NCBI GenBank assembly: GCA_030615625.1
Contig: JAUWYX010000010.1
Location: 1 to 60,812 of the forward strand
Origin: Dehalococcoidia bacterium
GTDB taxonomy: Bacteria; Chloroflexota; Dehalococcoidia; GIF9; AB-539-J10
DNA: 60,812 nt
Direction: 5' to 3'
Below are positions 34,146 through 43,935 of this stretch, one piece after another. Positions within the stretch are counted from its first letter, which is position 1; each line of letters opens with the position of its first letter. The notes beneath the pieces are model-generated. The model made no database searches. It saw only the letters and a program-made list of their open reading frames with translations, and was not told where the DNA came from. Made by a program: the position numbers and the translations under genes.

Positions 34146-34878
34146 CTCTATTCACCTCCTGAATTGGCCGTCTCCTTGGCAGTCCAGGACGACGGGGATA
34201 TTTATTCGGTGTCGGGTATATTTTATCAATAATTACCAAATAACGCTCATCATTAAATTCACGCAGTTCTATTTTCTTTATGTGGTCTAATTTGCCTCCC
34301 AGGGTAGCAATGGCTTTTTTCGCCCTGTTTATCTCCTGGTCGCTCTCCCCTTTCTTTTGAGCGATAAATCTTCCCCCGATCTGGCAAAAAGGCAGAGTTA
34401 GTTCCACCAGGGTCGGCAGCAAGGCTACAGCACGGGAGAGAACCAGGGCAAATTGCTCACGATAGAGTGGTAAGTGAGCTGCTTCCTCAGCTCTACTATT
34501 CAGGACTTCTACATTTTCCAGCTCCAGTTTATGGATAATGTGGTGGAGGAAAGCTGTCTTTTTTGTTGTGGGTTCAATGAGTACCAGCCTGGGCTGAGGG
34601 AAAAGAATTTTGAGCGGCACTCCGGGGAAGCCGGCACCTGTGCCTATGTCCATAATATTGAAATCCGGTCTTTCCACCTCTTCCTCAGGCAAAGCCAGGG
34701 TGATGGTCAGGGAATCAAGGAAATGCTTTACCTGTACCGAGGAGTAATCTGTTATGGCCGTGAGGTTAATTTTTTTATTCCATTCAATTAGCTCCTGGTA
34801 GTAAAGCTCAAATTGCTTTACCTGTCTAGCACTGAACTCTATCCCCAGCTTGCCTGCCCCTTCAATAAGTTTTTTCAT
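34135..34878 (-). CDS. rsmG: 16S rRNA (guanine-527-N7)-methyltransferase RsmG
   Basis: A 247-residue enzyme with the family N-terminus YYQELIEWNKKINLTAI, a SAM-binding DIGTGAGFPGVPLKILFP, and SRAVALLPTLVELTLPF. It methylates G527 of 16S rRNA. The C-terminal tail is basic (NKYPRRPGLPRRRP). Normal length. Ends by overlapping the small coiled-coil gene. Confidence 0.94.
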   Translation of the reverse strand: MKKLIEGAGKLGIEFSARQVKQFELYYQELIEWNKKINLTAITDYSSVQVKHFLDSLTITLALPEEEVERPDFNIMDIGTGAGFPGVPLKILFPQPRLVLIEPTTKKTAFLHHIIHKLELENVEVLNSRAEEAAHLPLYREQFALVLSRAVALLPTLVELTLPFCQIGGRFIAQKKGESDQEINRAKKAIATLGGKLDHIKKIELREFNDERYLVIIDKIYPTPNKYPRRPGLPRRRPIQEVNRDVE

Positions 34879-34902
34879 AGCGAGCCACGCTTAAAATTCG
34901 GA

Positions 34903-34945
34903 GGTCGTTTAGCAACCCGTTCGCCCTGAGCCTGTCGAAGGGCAA
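34903..34945. repeat. dispersed GTTCGCCCTGAGCC-type repeat
   Basis: GGTCGTTTAGCAAC (shared with 4678-4691) is followed by TTCGCCCTGAGCCTGTCGAA and GGGC, which fold on each other through GCCCT/AGGGC. It is a common intergenic repeat type of environmental bacteria. Non-coding. Confidence 0.5.
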
Positions 34946-35019
34946 CCTAATTTTATCATGACTGCCGCTCATGGTTCCGCTCACCACGAGCGGTTAATAA
35001 ACAATCTCCAACATACTGT

Positions 35020-35049
35020 TTGACACAATAATAAGGAAAATCATATAAT
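35020..35049 (+). promoter_or_regulatory. consensus promoter of the AbrB/exporter operon
   Basis: TTGACA (35020-35025) and TATAAT (35044-35049) match consensus fully, with an 18-base spacer. Transcription would start near 35056, inside the palindrome that follows. Confidence 0.75.
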
Positions 35050-35054
35050 TTCGA

Positions 35055-35076
35055 ATAGTATGATATATCATACTAT
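35055..35076. promoter_or_regulatory. 22-bp palindromic operator
   Basis: ATAGTATGATA followed by its exact reverse complement forms a perfect 22-bp palindrome immediately after the -10 box and 37 bases before the AbrB-type gene. Its position suggests autoregulation by that protein. Confidence 0.65.
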
Positions 35077-35112
35077 ACTAAATTGGGCGCCAAGTTTATT
35101 CTAGGAGGGAAA

Positions 35113-35397
35113 ATGGAAGACGAGAGCATGCAGGTAGTCGGTAAGTGTTTTGGCTCAACGGTTGTTGGCCCACGAGGGCAGATAGTTATACCCGTGGAAG
35201 CCAGAAAGGAATTGGGTATGGATGTTGGTACCAGGCTGCTAACCTTTAAGCTATTTGAGGGAAGGGGTCTGGTCTTTGTTAAAGTGGAGGCAGTTGAGGA
35301 GTTAGTCAATATTATGACTCAACATGTGAATGAGTTTACTAAGTTAGTAAGGGAAATTAGAACTGAAAATTTAGAAAATGAGGCCAATCGAGATTAA
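35113..35397 (+). CDS. SpoVT-AbrB domain transcription regulator
   Basis: AGGAGG lies seven bases before the ATG at 35113, preferred over an ATG-less upstream extension; product 94 residues. The swapped-hairpin DNA-binding domain is at about 12-55: STVVGPRGQIVIPVEARKEL, then GTRLLTFKL. The C-terminal helix (EELVNIMTQHVNEFTKLVRE) may oligomerise. It heads a probable operon with the adaptor, ATPase and permease of a MacAB-like exporter, and probably binds the palindrome in its own promoter. Confidence 0.85.
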   Translation: MEDESMQVVGKCFGSTVVGPRGQIVIPVEARKELGMDVGTRLLTFKLFEGRGLVFVKVEAVEELVNIMTQHVNEFTKLVREIRTENLENEANRD

Positions 35398-35500
35398 CAA
35401 TCCTGCTGCTAAACTTTTAGGCATCTTGGCTCTGCGTTGAAGCAAATTTTGCTGTGTTACACCAAGCAAATTTTTGAAAAATGAAAAGAGGCTAAGGAAA

Positions 35501-36706
35501 ATGAAAAAAAGGCGAAAAATAATAATAACAATAATCTGCGTGGTTGTTATTGGTATAGTGCTCGGTGTCGTACTTACTAGAGGCACCAGCCCCGAATCTG
35601 CGCTGACGACTGTTAACGTTACCCGGGGCGATATAGTGAAAACCGTTTTGGCGGATGGCAGTTTAGAAATGCCTAATAAAGCATATTTATCATTTGGTGC
35701 CACGGGTACAGTGGAAGAGGTGCTGGTTGACGAAGGGAATAACGTGACAGAAGGTCAGGTATTAGCCAGGCTTGATGCGCCGTCTTTGGAATCAAGTGTA
35801 GAGATGGCGCAGGCACAATACGAAACCGCTCAGATCAATTTGATGAAAACAATCTATCCTCACTATACCACAGAGGAGGGCACTGATATGCCTGGAGTAT
35901 GGTTAGCTCTGGAGGAAGCCCAGGATAATTTAGAACAGGCTCAGGAGCTTCTGGATGAGGGGAGGATCGAGGAGGCACAAGTCTTGCTGGACTTAATCGA
36001 GGGAAATCTAAGCAAGGCTGAAGAAAAATCTATAGCTAGAACGTTTCAGTTGCCCTGGTCGGTCAAGCTACTCGAGCTGCAATTGGACATAGCCAGAGCG
36101 AATTTGGATGCGGCGGAGCTTAACCTGGAAAAGGCGGTAATAGTGGCTCCCTTTGATGGCGTGGTAGCTGACATCACCATAACTGAAGGAAAAGAAATCT
36201 CGACAGCGACATTAGCCACTCCGGCAATATCCCTGGTTGACACCAGTGAGATAGAGATGCGCGGCTTCATTGATGAAATAGATATCGCCATGGTGCAGCT
36301 AGGCCAGGAAGCGAATATCCTGTTAGATGCCTTGCCTGACGAGGAAATAGAGGGCAGAGTGGCCTTTATCTCCCCGATAGGCACAACTCTAATCGGGGTG
36401 GTATCTTACGACACCATCATAACTTTGGAAAATCCCGTTGCAGAGCTCAGAGACAGCATGAGTGCCACTGCTGAAATTATTATCGAGCGCCGTGATGATG
36501 TATTGTCGATACCGAACAGAGCTATCCGAGGGACCTTGGAAAACCCAATGGTTGTAGTGCTCGTAGACGGGCAGCAGGAAGAGAGAGAAATTACCTTGGG
36601 GCTAACCGACGGGATAAACACTGAAGTTTTGTCGGGATTGCAGGAGGGAGAAAAGGTGATATTACCCACTTCTGAGGAGCGACCAGACGGCTTCTTCATG
36701 ATGTAG
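35501..36706 (+). CDS. MacA/HlyD-type membrane fusion protein
   Basis: The ATG at 35501 follows AAGGAAA; 401 residues. An N-terminal anchor (about 6-25) is followed by a lipoyl-like half (TVEEVLVDEGNNVTEGQVLA), a helical hairpin (about 85-190) with Glu/Gln-rich coiled coil, the second lipoyl half (VIVAPFDGVVADITITEGKE) and beta-barrel domains (VLSIPNRAI). It is the periplasmic-adaptor partner of the ABC transporter encoded three bases downstream. In a single-membrane cell it would act as an extracytoplasmic accessory. Confidence 0.88.
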   Translation: MKKRRKIIITIICVVVIGIVLGVVLTRGTSPESALTTVNVTRGDIVKTVLADGSLEMPNKAYLSFGATGTVEEVLVDEGNNVTEGQVLARLDAPSLESSVEMAQAQYETAQINLMKTIYPHYTTEEGTDMPGVWLALEEAQDNLEQAQELLDEGRIEEAQVLLDLIEGNLSKAEEKSIARTFQLPWSVKLLELQLDIARANLDAAELNLEKAVIVAPFDGVVADITITEGKEISTATLATPAISLVDTSEIEMRGFIDEIDIAMVQLGQEANILLDALPDEEIEGRVAFISPIGTTLIGVVSYDTIITLENPVAELRDSMSATAEIIIERRDDVLSIPNRAIRGTLENPMVVVLVDGQQEEREITLGLTDGINTEVLSGLQEGEKVILPTSEERPDGFFMM

Positions 36707-36709
36707 CCA

Positions 36710-37375
36710 ATGCTTGAACTTGAAAACATAACCAAAGTGTATAAAGCGGGACAAACCGAAGTTCCTGCTCTGCGGGGGATTAGCTGCCGCATTGAGTCAG
36801 GGGAAATGGTATCTATCATAGGGCCTTCAGGCTCGGGGAAGTCCACCCTGCTGAATATCATCGGCTGCCTTGACAAGCCGACCTCAGGACAATACCGCCT
36901 GGATGGGACCGAGGTAAGTGAGCTTAACGATAATCAATTGGCCGAGATAAGGAATAAAAAGATAGGCTTTGTCTTCCAAAGCTTCAACTTGCTGTCCAGG
37001 ACCACGGCTTTAGCCAATGTGGAACTGCCACTTATTTACAGTGGCGCCAGCAACCGACGGCAAAGAGCGTTACAGGTCCTGGAGTCAGTGGGACTAGCTC
37101 ATCGAGTCACTCACAGGCCAAGCGAGCTAGCTGGAGGGGAGCAACAAAGGGTGGCTATCGCTCGAGCCCTAGTAAATAATCCCTCTCTTATTTTAGCTGA
37201 CGAACCCACAGGCAACCTCGACACCCAGACTAGCCAGGAAATCATGCTAATTTTTAAGCAATTGAATGAGCAGGGAATGACCATCGTCTTGGTTACTCAT
37301 GAACCAGATATTGCCGCTTATACCCAGCGCACCATTAAAATTCGCGATGGCCAGATTGAAGGAAGTGTCCGTTGA
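36710..37375 (+). CDS. MacB/LolD-type ABC transporter ATPase
   Basis: A 221-residue ATPase with Walker [21 protein letters not shown], the Q-loop FVFQSFNLL, an ABC signature [17 protein letters not shown] (LAGGE in place of LSGGQ), Walker [13 protein letters not shown] and the switch His in VLVTHEP. It belongs to the MacB/FtsE/LolD subfamily and drives the permease encoded next. Confidence 0.93.
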   Translation: MLELENITKVYKAGQTEVPALRGISCRIESGEMVSIIGPSGSGKSTLLNIIGCLDKPTSGQYRLDGTEVSELNDNQLAEIRNKKIGFVFQSFNLLSRTTALANVELPLIYSGASNRRQRALQVLESVGLAHRVTHRPSELAGGEQQRVAIARALVNNPSLILADEPTGNLDTQTSQEIMLIFKQLNEQGMTIVLVTHEPDIAAYTQRTIKIRDGQIEGSVR

Positions 37376-37415
37376 GGGGCAGAGTGACACTTGAATTTCA
37401 AATAGAGGCATCGGA

Positions 37416-38651
37416 ATGAAACTCTTGGATTGTTTCTCTACTGCGCTACGGGCTTTGCTTGGTAACAAGCTAAGGTCAGCTTTAACCATGCTGGGTATCA
37501 TGATTGGCGTGGCTGCCGTCATTGCTGTGCTATCTCTGGGAAGGGTACAGGCAACTCTAGTAGAGGAGGCTTTTGCCACCTTGGGGTCTAACCTGATATA
37601 CGTTATACCTAGAGAGGCAGGCGTAATGGGTGCGGGGGTGGGTGAGGCAACGCTGACTTTGGAAGACGCCGAGGCGATTGCCCGTCACGCCCCTTCTGTA
37701 GCGGGGGTGGCGCCAACGGCACAAACTTACGCCCAGGTTATAGCCGGAAGAGAGAGGCTTAACAGTTTAATTGCTGGGGTGACCCACGAAGCCGAATGGG
37801 TGGACAACTATGCCGTGGCACAGGGCAGCTTCATAACCAAATTCGATTATGGAGCGAGGTCAAGGGTAGCCGTCCTGGGAAGCGAAGTAGCCAAGACCCT
37901 TTTTGGCGAGATGGACCCTACCGGCCAGAGCATAAGGATTGGTGGGCGTCAATTCCAGGTCAGCGGCGTATTGGAAAGCCGGGGAACTGGATTCGGAGTT
38001 GAAGACCTCAGGGTCTATATTCCTTTATCTACCTTCTATACCACTTTGGCAGCCTCACAGACGGGCAGCCGCGGAAACAACGTTGACATGATCAGCGTCC
38101 AGGCAGTGAGCAGCGACGAGCTGGAGTCTGCCGAGCAGGAGATCACCGCTATCTTGCGGGACCTCCACAGAATCAGTGAGGGAGAAGAGGATGACTTCAG
38201 AGTTCTCAACATGGAGTCTGTAGCAGGCCAACTCACCCAGGTGATGGGAATACTCCAGCTCGTCCTTGCTGGCATAGCTGGTATATCCTTGCTTGTTGGC
38301 GGCATCGGGATTATGAATATCATGCTGGTTTCGGTGACCGAGCGTATCAGGGAAATCGGTCTGCGCAAGGCGGTAGGAGCCAAGCGTCGAGATATTCTGA
38401 TTCAATTCCTCGTTGAAGCCGCCACATTGGGTCTCTGTGGCGGTGCTCTGGGGATAGGCCTGGGGTGGATTATAGTTATAATCATGTCTGTCGTAGCGAC
38501 AAATCTTGGTTTCCCCTTTTCTGCTATGCTTTCCGGCGATGCTATTGCCCTGGCGGTAAGTGTAGCAATTTGTATCGGACTTATTACTGGATTGTACCCG
38601 GCCATCAGGGCGGCACGACTCGACCCCATCGAGTCCTTGCGTCACGAATAA
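37416..38651 (+). CDS. MacB-like FtsX-family ABC permease
   Basis: A 411-residue permease. An N-terminal helix (about 20-42: KLRSALTMLGIMIGVAAVIA) is followed by a large MacB-type extracytoplasmic domain and three C-terminal helices with GGIGIMNIMLVSVTERIREI and LRKAVGAKRRDILIQF, the FtsX-domain signature. Such exporters move peptides, macrolides or lipoproteins. Substrate here is unknown. It converges on folE. Confidence 0.92.
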   Translation: MKLLDCFSTALRALLGNKLRSALTMLGIMIGVAAVIAVLSLGRVQATLVEEAFATLGSNLIYVIPREAGVMGAGVGEATLTLEDAEAIARHAPSVAGVAPTAQTYAQVIAGRERLNSLIAGVTHEAEWVDNYAVAQGSFITKFDYGARSRVAVLGSEVAKTLFGEMDPTGQSIRIGGRQFQVSGVLESRGTGFGVEDLRVYIPLSTFYTTLAASQTGSRGNNVDMISVQAVSSDELESAEQEITAILRDLHRISEGEEDDFRVLNMESVAGQLTQVMGILQLVLAGIAGISLLVGGIGIMNIMLVSVTERIREIGLRKAVGAKRRDILIQFLVEAATLGLCGGALGIGLGWIIVIIMSVVATNLGFPFSAMLSGDAIALAVSVAICIGLITGLYPAIRAARLDPIESLRHE

Positions 38652-38652
38652 A

Positions 38653-39219
38653 CTACCTCCCTTGAATTAAGGACAAAAATTCGCTGCGAGTTGCTACCTT
38701 GCTTCGGAAATTCCCCCGCACCGACGAGGTTATCACAGTCGTTCCGGGCTTTTTTATCCCGCGCATAACCATGCATAAATGCTCGGCCTGGATAACCACG
38801 GCCACTCCATCGGGTTGAAGTGCTTCAAAGATGGCGTCAGCAATTTGCTGGGTCATCCTTTCCTGAAGCTGAGGGCGCCTGGCGCAGATTTCTACCACCC
38901 TGGCCAGCTTGCTTACCCCTACCACTCTACCACCAGGGCTAGGGATATAACCGACATGAGCTACGCCATAGAAGGGCAGGAGATGGTGTTCACACATGGA
39001 ATAGAAGGGAATGTCTTTTAGAATCACCATCTCTTCATATCCTTCCTCAAAGTCCACCGCTAGTTCAATTTTAGGGTCGACATCCAAACCGGAAAAAAGC
39101 TCGGCATACATTTCAGCCACCCTCTGTGGCGTGTCCTTTATGCTCTCTCTGAGGGGATTCTCACCAATAGCTTCGATTATGGAGGCCATTGCCAGTTTGA
39201 TTCTATCCTGATTAACCAT
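38653..39219 (-). CDS. folE: GTP cyclohydrolase I
   Basis: A 188-residue enzyme. Zinc and active-site motifs are [18 protein letters not shown] (Cys, His), [20 protein letters not shown], and [15 protein letters not shown] (second Cys). It makes dihydroneopterin triphosphate from GTP, the first step to folate, which fits a folate-using C1 metabolism. It ends beside the exporter permease on the opposite strand and is immediately preceded by the flavin reductase-like gene. Confidence 0.95.
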   Translation of the reverse strand: MVNQDRIKLAMASIIEAIGENPLRESIKDTPQRVAEMYAELFSGLDVDPKIELAVDFEEGYEEMVILKDIPFYSMCEHHLLPFYGVAHVGYIPSPGGRVVGVSKLARVVEICARRPQLQERMTQQIADAIFEALQPDGVAVVIQAEHLCMVMRGIKKPGTTVITSSVRGNFRSKVATRSEFLSLIQGR

Positions 39220-39786
39220 CTAGATCCCCCTCTTTACAAAGCTTACGCTGTTTTTATCCGTGCTAGCATAGAAATCCGAACCGAGGTAAAGGAGCGGCTT
39301 TATCTTATTCAGGTCGAGAACCTCCGCCGGGGTAAATGCTTCCTCGAGGAAGTGCACAGCTACAATCTCACCGACTATCCAGATGTGGTCACCATAGGGC
39401 TTACTGTCCACCAGCTTGCATTCATAGGCAGCGTAAGCATCTTTTAAGACAGGTACCGTGGTCTTCAAAGGCTTCTCTTTCCTGATATTAAATCTCTCAA
39501 ATTTGTCCATCTGCTGTCCGGAAGTGCCGCCGATGGCAGCGGCGAGGAAGGCTTTTTCTGAGGGAATGAAATTAATGCCAAACTCCAGGCTTTCCGTGAT
39601 AAGCTGGTAAGTAAATCTCTTAGGTGCGATGGCGACGCCATAGAGGGGTGGTCTAAGAGAGATTGAGCTATGCCAGGCGGCGGTCATGGCGTCGTCCCTG
39701 CCCCGGGCGCTAGCGGTAACTATAACTGCTACCTTGGGATAGTGCTGGCTGAATTTCCCTATAGCTTCGGTAACAATTTTTGGCAT
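39220..39786 (-). CDS. flavin reductase-like FMN-binding protein
   Basis: AGAGGTG lies seven bases before the ATG at 39786; 188 residues. The flavin reductase-like split barrel is seen in ASARGRDDAMTAAWHSSISL, PPLYGVAIAPKRFTYQLI, EFGINFIPSEK and the Gly/Ser-rich IGGTSGQQMDKF. Binds FMN or an iron-containing redox cofactor; the reaction is unknown. It abuts folE. Confidence 0.85.
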   Translation of the reverse strand: MPKIVTEAIGKFSQHYPKVAVIVTASARGRDDAMTAAWHSSISLRPPLYGVAIAPKRFTYQLITESLEFGINFIPSEKAFLAAAIGGTSGQQMDKFERFNIRKEKPLKTTVPVLKDAYAAYECKLVDSKPYGDHIWIVGEIVAVHFLEEAFTPAEVLDLNKIKPLLYLGSDFYASTDKNSVSFVKRGI

Positions 39787-39842
39787 AATTTTCACCTCTT
39801 TAATCCGGCGTTATTTTCCCTACAATACCGCTTTGCCTCTTG

Positions 39843-40922
39843 TCATCTCCGGGCATGGTGAAGAATCGCTGAGGTCGGGAATTTCAAAACTTCCTCAACG
39901 GCCGCCAGCTCGGCAGGAAGCTCTATCGGTGCCCGGGCATATTTTGCTGGCACACCGGGGTCCTTTAGGCCGGTGCCGGTGACGATGCAAACTACACGTT
40001 TGCCCGAGAAGTCTTTCTTTCTGGCCAGCTTAATAAGCCCGGCTAGGGAAGCTGCTGAAGCTGGCTCGCCGAAGATACCTTCTTTGATTGCCATCAATCT
40101 ATAAGCATTTATGATGTCGTCATCAGTAACACAGTCAATGATGCCTCCCGACTCATCCCGGGCAGCAACCGCCTTCTGCCAGCTAGCAGGGTTGCCAATA
40201 CGAATAGCTGTGGCAATGGTCTTGGGTTGTTTGACAACCTTGTTTAGCACTATGGGGGCAGCGCCTGCTGCCTGAAAGCCCATCATCTTGGGGGTATGGC
40301 TGGCCTTGCCTGCGCCGTGGTATTCCACAAGCCCCTTCCAGTAAGCGGTGATATTGCCAGCATTGCCCACAGGGATGAAGAGATAATCGGGAGCATCCCC
40401 AAGGTCGTCTATAATCTCAAAAGCTGCCGTTTTCTGACCTTCGATGCGATTAGGATTTAGTGAGTTTACCAGGGTAACGTGGTATTTTTGGGTCAAGGCA
40501 CGTACTATGTGAAGCGCTTGGTCGAAATTACCTTTTATGCCTATAATCTGGGCATCGTAAACAAGGGCCTGGGCCAGCTTTCCCGTGGCTATCTTACCTT
40601 TGGGAATAATGACAATAGTTTTGAGTCCGAATCTAGCGCCATAAGCGGATGCCGAAGCGCTGGTGTTGCCTGTGGAGGCGCAAATGATGCTCTGGCTGCC
40701 GCTTTCCACCGCCTTAGCCACCGCCACCACCATGCCCCGGTCTTTGAAAGAGCCGGTGGGGTTACAGCCTTCGAGCTTAAAATAAAGTTCACCACAGCCA
40801 AGCTCTTTCTCTAGAATTCGTGACCTCACTAAAGGTGTATCTCCTTCCCCCAGCGTAATCAAAGGTGTAGCCGGGGTAACTGGCAAGAAATCACGATATC
40901 TATTTAAGACGCCTTGCTTCAT
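39843..40922 (-). CDS. thrC: threonine synthase
   Basis: A 359-residue PLP enzyme with the cofactor lysine in EGCNPTGSFKDRGMVVAVAK, the phosphate-binding ASTGNTSASASAYGA, IPVGNAGNITAYWKG and CIVTGTGLKDP. It converts O-phosphohomoserine to threonine. Its start overlaps the hom stop by four bases, so the pair is translationally coupled. A homoserine kinase gene is not seen here. Confidence 0.95.
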   Translation of the reverse strand: MKQGVLNRYRDFLPVTPATPLITLGEGDTPLVRSRILEKELGCGELYFKLEGCNPTGSFKDRGMVVAVAKAVESGSQSIICASTGNTSASASAYGARFGLKTIVIIPKGKIATGKLAQALVYDAQIIGIKGNFDQALHIVRALTQKYHVTLVNSLNPNRIEGQKTAAFEIIDDLGDAPDYLFIPVGNAGNITAYWKGLVEYHGAGKASHTPKMMGFQAAGAAPIVLNKVVKQPKTIATAIRIGNPASWQKAVAARDESGGIIDCVTDDDIINAYRLMAIKEGIFGEPASAASLAGLIKLARKKDFSGKRVVCIVTGTGLKDPGVPAKYARAPIELPAELAAVEEVLKFPTSAILHHARR

Positions 40923-42211
40923 ACCTCAACTCTGATAAAGTTGCTAACCTCATTAACTACCGGTAGCTGCCTTAATTGCTTAAGGGCCTTTTGTATCCCT
41001 TTTTCCTCTGCCGGGTAGGTCATAATGACGATTATGGCGGTTTGTGCTGCCAGGTCGCTTTCTTTCTGGATTACGGACGAAATGCTTATGGAATTGTCGC
41101 CCAGAACTTGCGAGATTTGAGCTAAGACACAGGGGCGGTCAGGCGCATTCAGCCTGAGATAATACCGTGTCGTTACCTCGGACATGGGCTTAACAGTTAC
41201 TCGCTGGTTTAATCTTAGTTCAGGAACATTATTTACGCCGCGATAGATATTTCTGGCTATCGCCAACACATCAGCCATAACAGCACTGGAAGCTCTGAGA
41301 GCTCCAGCCCCTTCCCCGTAAAAGACTAGTTTGCCAGCTAAGTCAGTTTCCACCTCGACGGCATTATAAACACCATCTACTTTAGCTAACTGGGAATCCT
41401 GGGGAATAAAAACAGGATGAACTCTCATCTCCACTTTGTCATCAGCTCTCTTGGCAATGGCTAGAAGTTTTATAGCATAGCCAAATTCTTTGGCATACAG
41501 AAAATCTCGAGCGGCAATATTTGATATTCCTTCGCGGTATACATCTTGAGGGACAAATTTAGACCGAAAGGCCAGGTTGGATAAGATGACCAGTTTATAA
41601 GCAGCATCTATCCCCTCTATATCATTAGCTGGATCGGTTTCGACATAACCTAATTCTTGGGCTTGTTTTAAGGTCGAAGCAAAATCCAGTCCCTCTTGTG
41701 CCATTCGGGTCAGAATATAATTAGTAGTGCCGTTAAGGATGGCATGGATGGCCGAGATTTTATTGGCTGCCAGGTCTTGTTGGAAAGAGGAGATGAGTGG
41801 TATGCCGCTACCCACGCTTGCCTCATAGCGGAGGTCAGCATTGTGTTTCCCGGCCAGAGACAATAGCTCGTATCCATGTTTAGCCATTACCTCCTTGTTG
41901 GCCGTAACTACGTACCTTCCGTTAGTAATAGCTTGTTCTATGTACTCTTTAGCAGGATGTTCGCCTCCAATGAGTTCGATTACTATATCTACCTCAGGAT
42001 GAGAGAGGACTTCTTCAGGGTGGCTGGTTAACAGGTTGGTACTAACTTTTACCGAGCGTCGTTTATTCACATCGCGCACCAGCACCTTTTTCAAAATTAA
42101 GGAAAGTCCTGCTTGCTCAGCCAGGCTGTCTGCCCTGGTGACGAGAACTTCAGCTACACCGCTGCCTACAGTTCCCAGGCCCAGTAAGCCGATGCCAATA
42201 TCCTTCTTCAT
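40919..42211 (-). CDS. hom: homoserine dehydrogenase
   Basis: A 430-residue enzyme with an NAD(P)-binding GLLGLGTVGSGVAEVL, the catalytic core (ANKEVMAKHG, ILNGTTNYILTRM, ETDPANDIEGIDAAYKL) and a C-terminal ACT domain (RLNAPDRPCVLAQISQVLGD). It reduces aspartate semialdehyde to homoserine; the ACT domain suggests feedback control by threonine. Operon with thrC. Confidence 0.95.
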   Translation of the reverse strand: MKKDIGIGLLGLGTVGSGVAEVLVTRADSLAEQAGLSLILKKVLVRDVNKRRSVKVSTNLLTSHPEEVLSHPEVDIVIELIGGEHPAKEYIEQAITNGRYVVTANKEVMAKHGYELLSLAGKHNADLRYEASVGSGIPLISSFQQDLAANKISAIHAILNGTTNYILTRMAQEGLDFASTLKQAQELGYVETDPANDIEGIDAAYKLVILSNLAFRSKFVPQDVYREGISNIAARDFLYAKEFGYAIKLLAIAKRADDKVEMRVHPVFIPQDSQLAKVDGVYNAVEVETDLAGKLVFYGEGAGALRASSAVMADVLAIARNIYRGVNNVPELRLNQRVTVKPMSEVTTRYYLRLNAPDRPCVLAQISQVLGDNSISISSVIQKESDLAAQTAIIVIMTYPAEEKGIQKALKQLRQLPVVNEVSNFIRVEV

Positions 42212-42218
42212 TGTGGTG

Positions 42219-43559
42219 TTACCTTCCTTCCAAAACCTTGTTTACAGCCCACATTTTCTTTTCTGCATCCAGGTGAGTTTCAATTGTGCTTTCCTCTGAC
42301 CACTCTTCAAGCCAGTCGTTAAAGTGCTTGTCTATCAGCCTTTCCCTGACTTTCTCTTCAAGCTCATGGTCACCACTATCTACAACCTTTACGAGCCAAT
42401 AGCCACCGGTGGTTTGGACCGATTCATCTTTAACTGGCTCGCTTACCTCATTGGCAGTAATGTTGAAGGCAACTTCGTCGAAAGCCTCGCTGCCCATATC
42501 CCCTTCTTTCAGCCAACCAAGCTCACCACCTTCATCGTTGCTTTCATGCTGGGAATATTCCTTAGCTAGAGAGCTGAAGTTTCCGCTAACCAATTCGGCT
42601 TTAACTTGCTCTGCCTCCGCCTCGCTGCCCAGCAGCATAGCTCTGGCTTTTATCTCGTCATCTTGCTTATCAGTAACCTCTATAAGCCAGTAGCCGACCT
42701 CTTTGGTCGCTGTTGCATTATAAATAGGCTGGCTTATCTCGCCGGGGGTAAGGTTAAAAGAGGCATCGACAATCAAGGTATTCGGCATTAGCTCCTCGGG
42801 CAGCCAACCCAAATCGCCTTCAATCGAGGAGTTACAGGAAAACTCCTCAGCTAAAGCGGTGAAGTTGCCACCGGCCTCGATTTCGGCTATTAGCTCAGTA
42901 GCTACCTCTTGGCTCTCTACAAGCATTACTTGCACATGAGCTTGCTCCATTGTGTCAGGCAGCTGGGAACCAAAGTATTCCCCAAGCTTTTCCTGCAATA
43001 AGGTAGACCTAATTATATCTTGATATACCCTATCATTGGGCCACTCATATTCTGTTAGCCCCGTGTCTATCTCCTCAGAAGTAACTTCAATGCCCAGATT
43101 TTTAGCTCCTTGTCTCAGTAATTCAGTATTGACAGTATAATCGGCGACCTGACCAGTAATCATATCAGCAATATTATCGGTATTTTCAGACAAATCGGAG
43201 ATGGCATTGGAGGTCAGCAACTGTATGGTTTCTTCACGGGTAGCATTGTAAGCCTGCATATAGAAATCGAGGTAAGTATTAACGGTAAAATTAATGTAAT
43301 TGTCAACGTAAATATCAAGCATCTTTACGTAGTATTCCATAGTAAAGGGGACGCCGTTTACCTCAATCACAACCTCACGCATGGGATCGCTCTTATAGTC
43401 CTCATAGTACTCATAACCCACCCAGCCCAAAATGCCAGCCAGGAAAACGACGGCAGCGATTATCACAATTCGGCGTATTTTCATCTGGCGCTGCCATTTG
43501 GAAAGTTGGTGCTTAGTAGGGGCTCGCTGAGGTGTAGTTTTTTTCTGTTTCTTAGCCAA
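42219..43559 (-). CDS. membrane-anchored parvulin-type peptidyl-prolyl isomerase
   Basis: A 446-residue protein. A basic N-terminus and a membrane helix (about 30-48) are followed by a SurA-like helical domain with GVPFTMEYYVKMLDIYVD. Two parvulin-like domains (about 205-305 and 308-405) each have a GDLGW or GELGW-L-E core and a YWL-V strand. The C-terminus (DKHFNDWLEEWSEESTIETH) completes the SurA-type fold. It probably helps exported proteins fold. It lies eight bases upstream of hom. Confidence 0.85.
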   Translation of the reverse strand: MAKKQKKTTPQRAPTKHQLSKWQRQMKIRRIVIIAAVVFLAGILGWVGYEYYEDYKSDPMREVVIEVNGVPFTMEYYVKMLDIYVDNYINFTVNTYLDFYMQAYNATREETIQLLTSNAISDLSENTDNIADMITGQVADYTVNTELLRQGAKNLGIEVTSEEIDTGLTEYEWPNDRVYQDIIRSTLLQEKLGEYFGSQLPDTMEQAHVQVMLVESQEVATELIAEIEAGGNFTALAEEFSCNSSIEGDLGWLPEELMPNTLIVDASFNLTPGEISQPIYNATATKEVGYWLIEVTDKQDDEIKARAMLLGSEAEAEQVKAELVSGNFSSLAKEYSQHESNDEGGELGWLKEGDMGSEAFDEVAFNITANEVSEPVKDESVQTTGGYWLVKVVDSGDHELEEKVRERLIDKHFNDWLEEWSEESTIETHLDAEKKMWAVNKVLEGR

Positions 43560-43633
43560 TAATCACAACCTGCCAATCTATATTTTTCTTTGTTTCGGCG
43601 ACTATGATAACATATTAATGGAAGTCATGGCGA

Positions 43634-43707
43634 CGGGGTGTAGCGCAGCCTGGTAGCGCACCTGAATGGGGTTCAGGTGGTCGGAGGTTCAAATCCTCTC
43701 ACCCCGA
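43634..43707 (+). tRNA. tRNA-Pro (GGG anticodon)
   Basis: Acceptor arms CGGGGTG/CACCCCG, a D-arm with GCGC/GCGC, anticodon stem CCTGA/TCAGG around the loop ATGGGGT (anticodon GGG), and a T-arm GGAGG-TTCAAAT-CCTCT. The CCA end is not encoded. Its 3' half is repeated exactly 2,374 bases downstream. Confidence 0.95.
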
Positions 43708-43935
43708 CTCTAAATTTCAAGATTTTGCTAACGGATTGCTAACGGGATTGTGGGGACGCAATGACATAGAACTTTTGCCGTTCAGGGTGCGTGTCTAATG
43801 TGGCATGGTCACAATACAACATTCCCAAATTGTTTCGGATACAACCTTAGACCATGTGTTTTATCTCAAAAGACAGCGCTGGCACCGAAAATACCCTTTT
43901 GCAGGATAAATTACAGTACCAGCGCCGGCGATATA

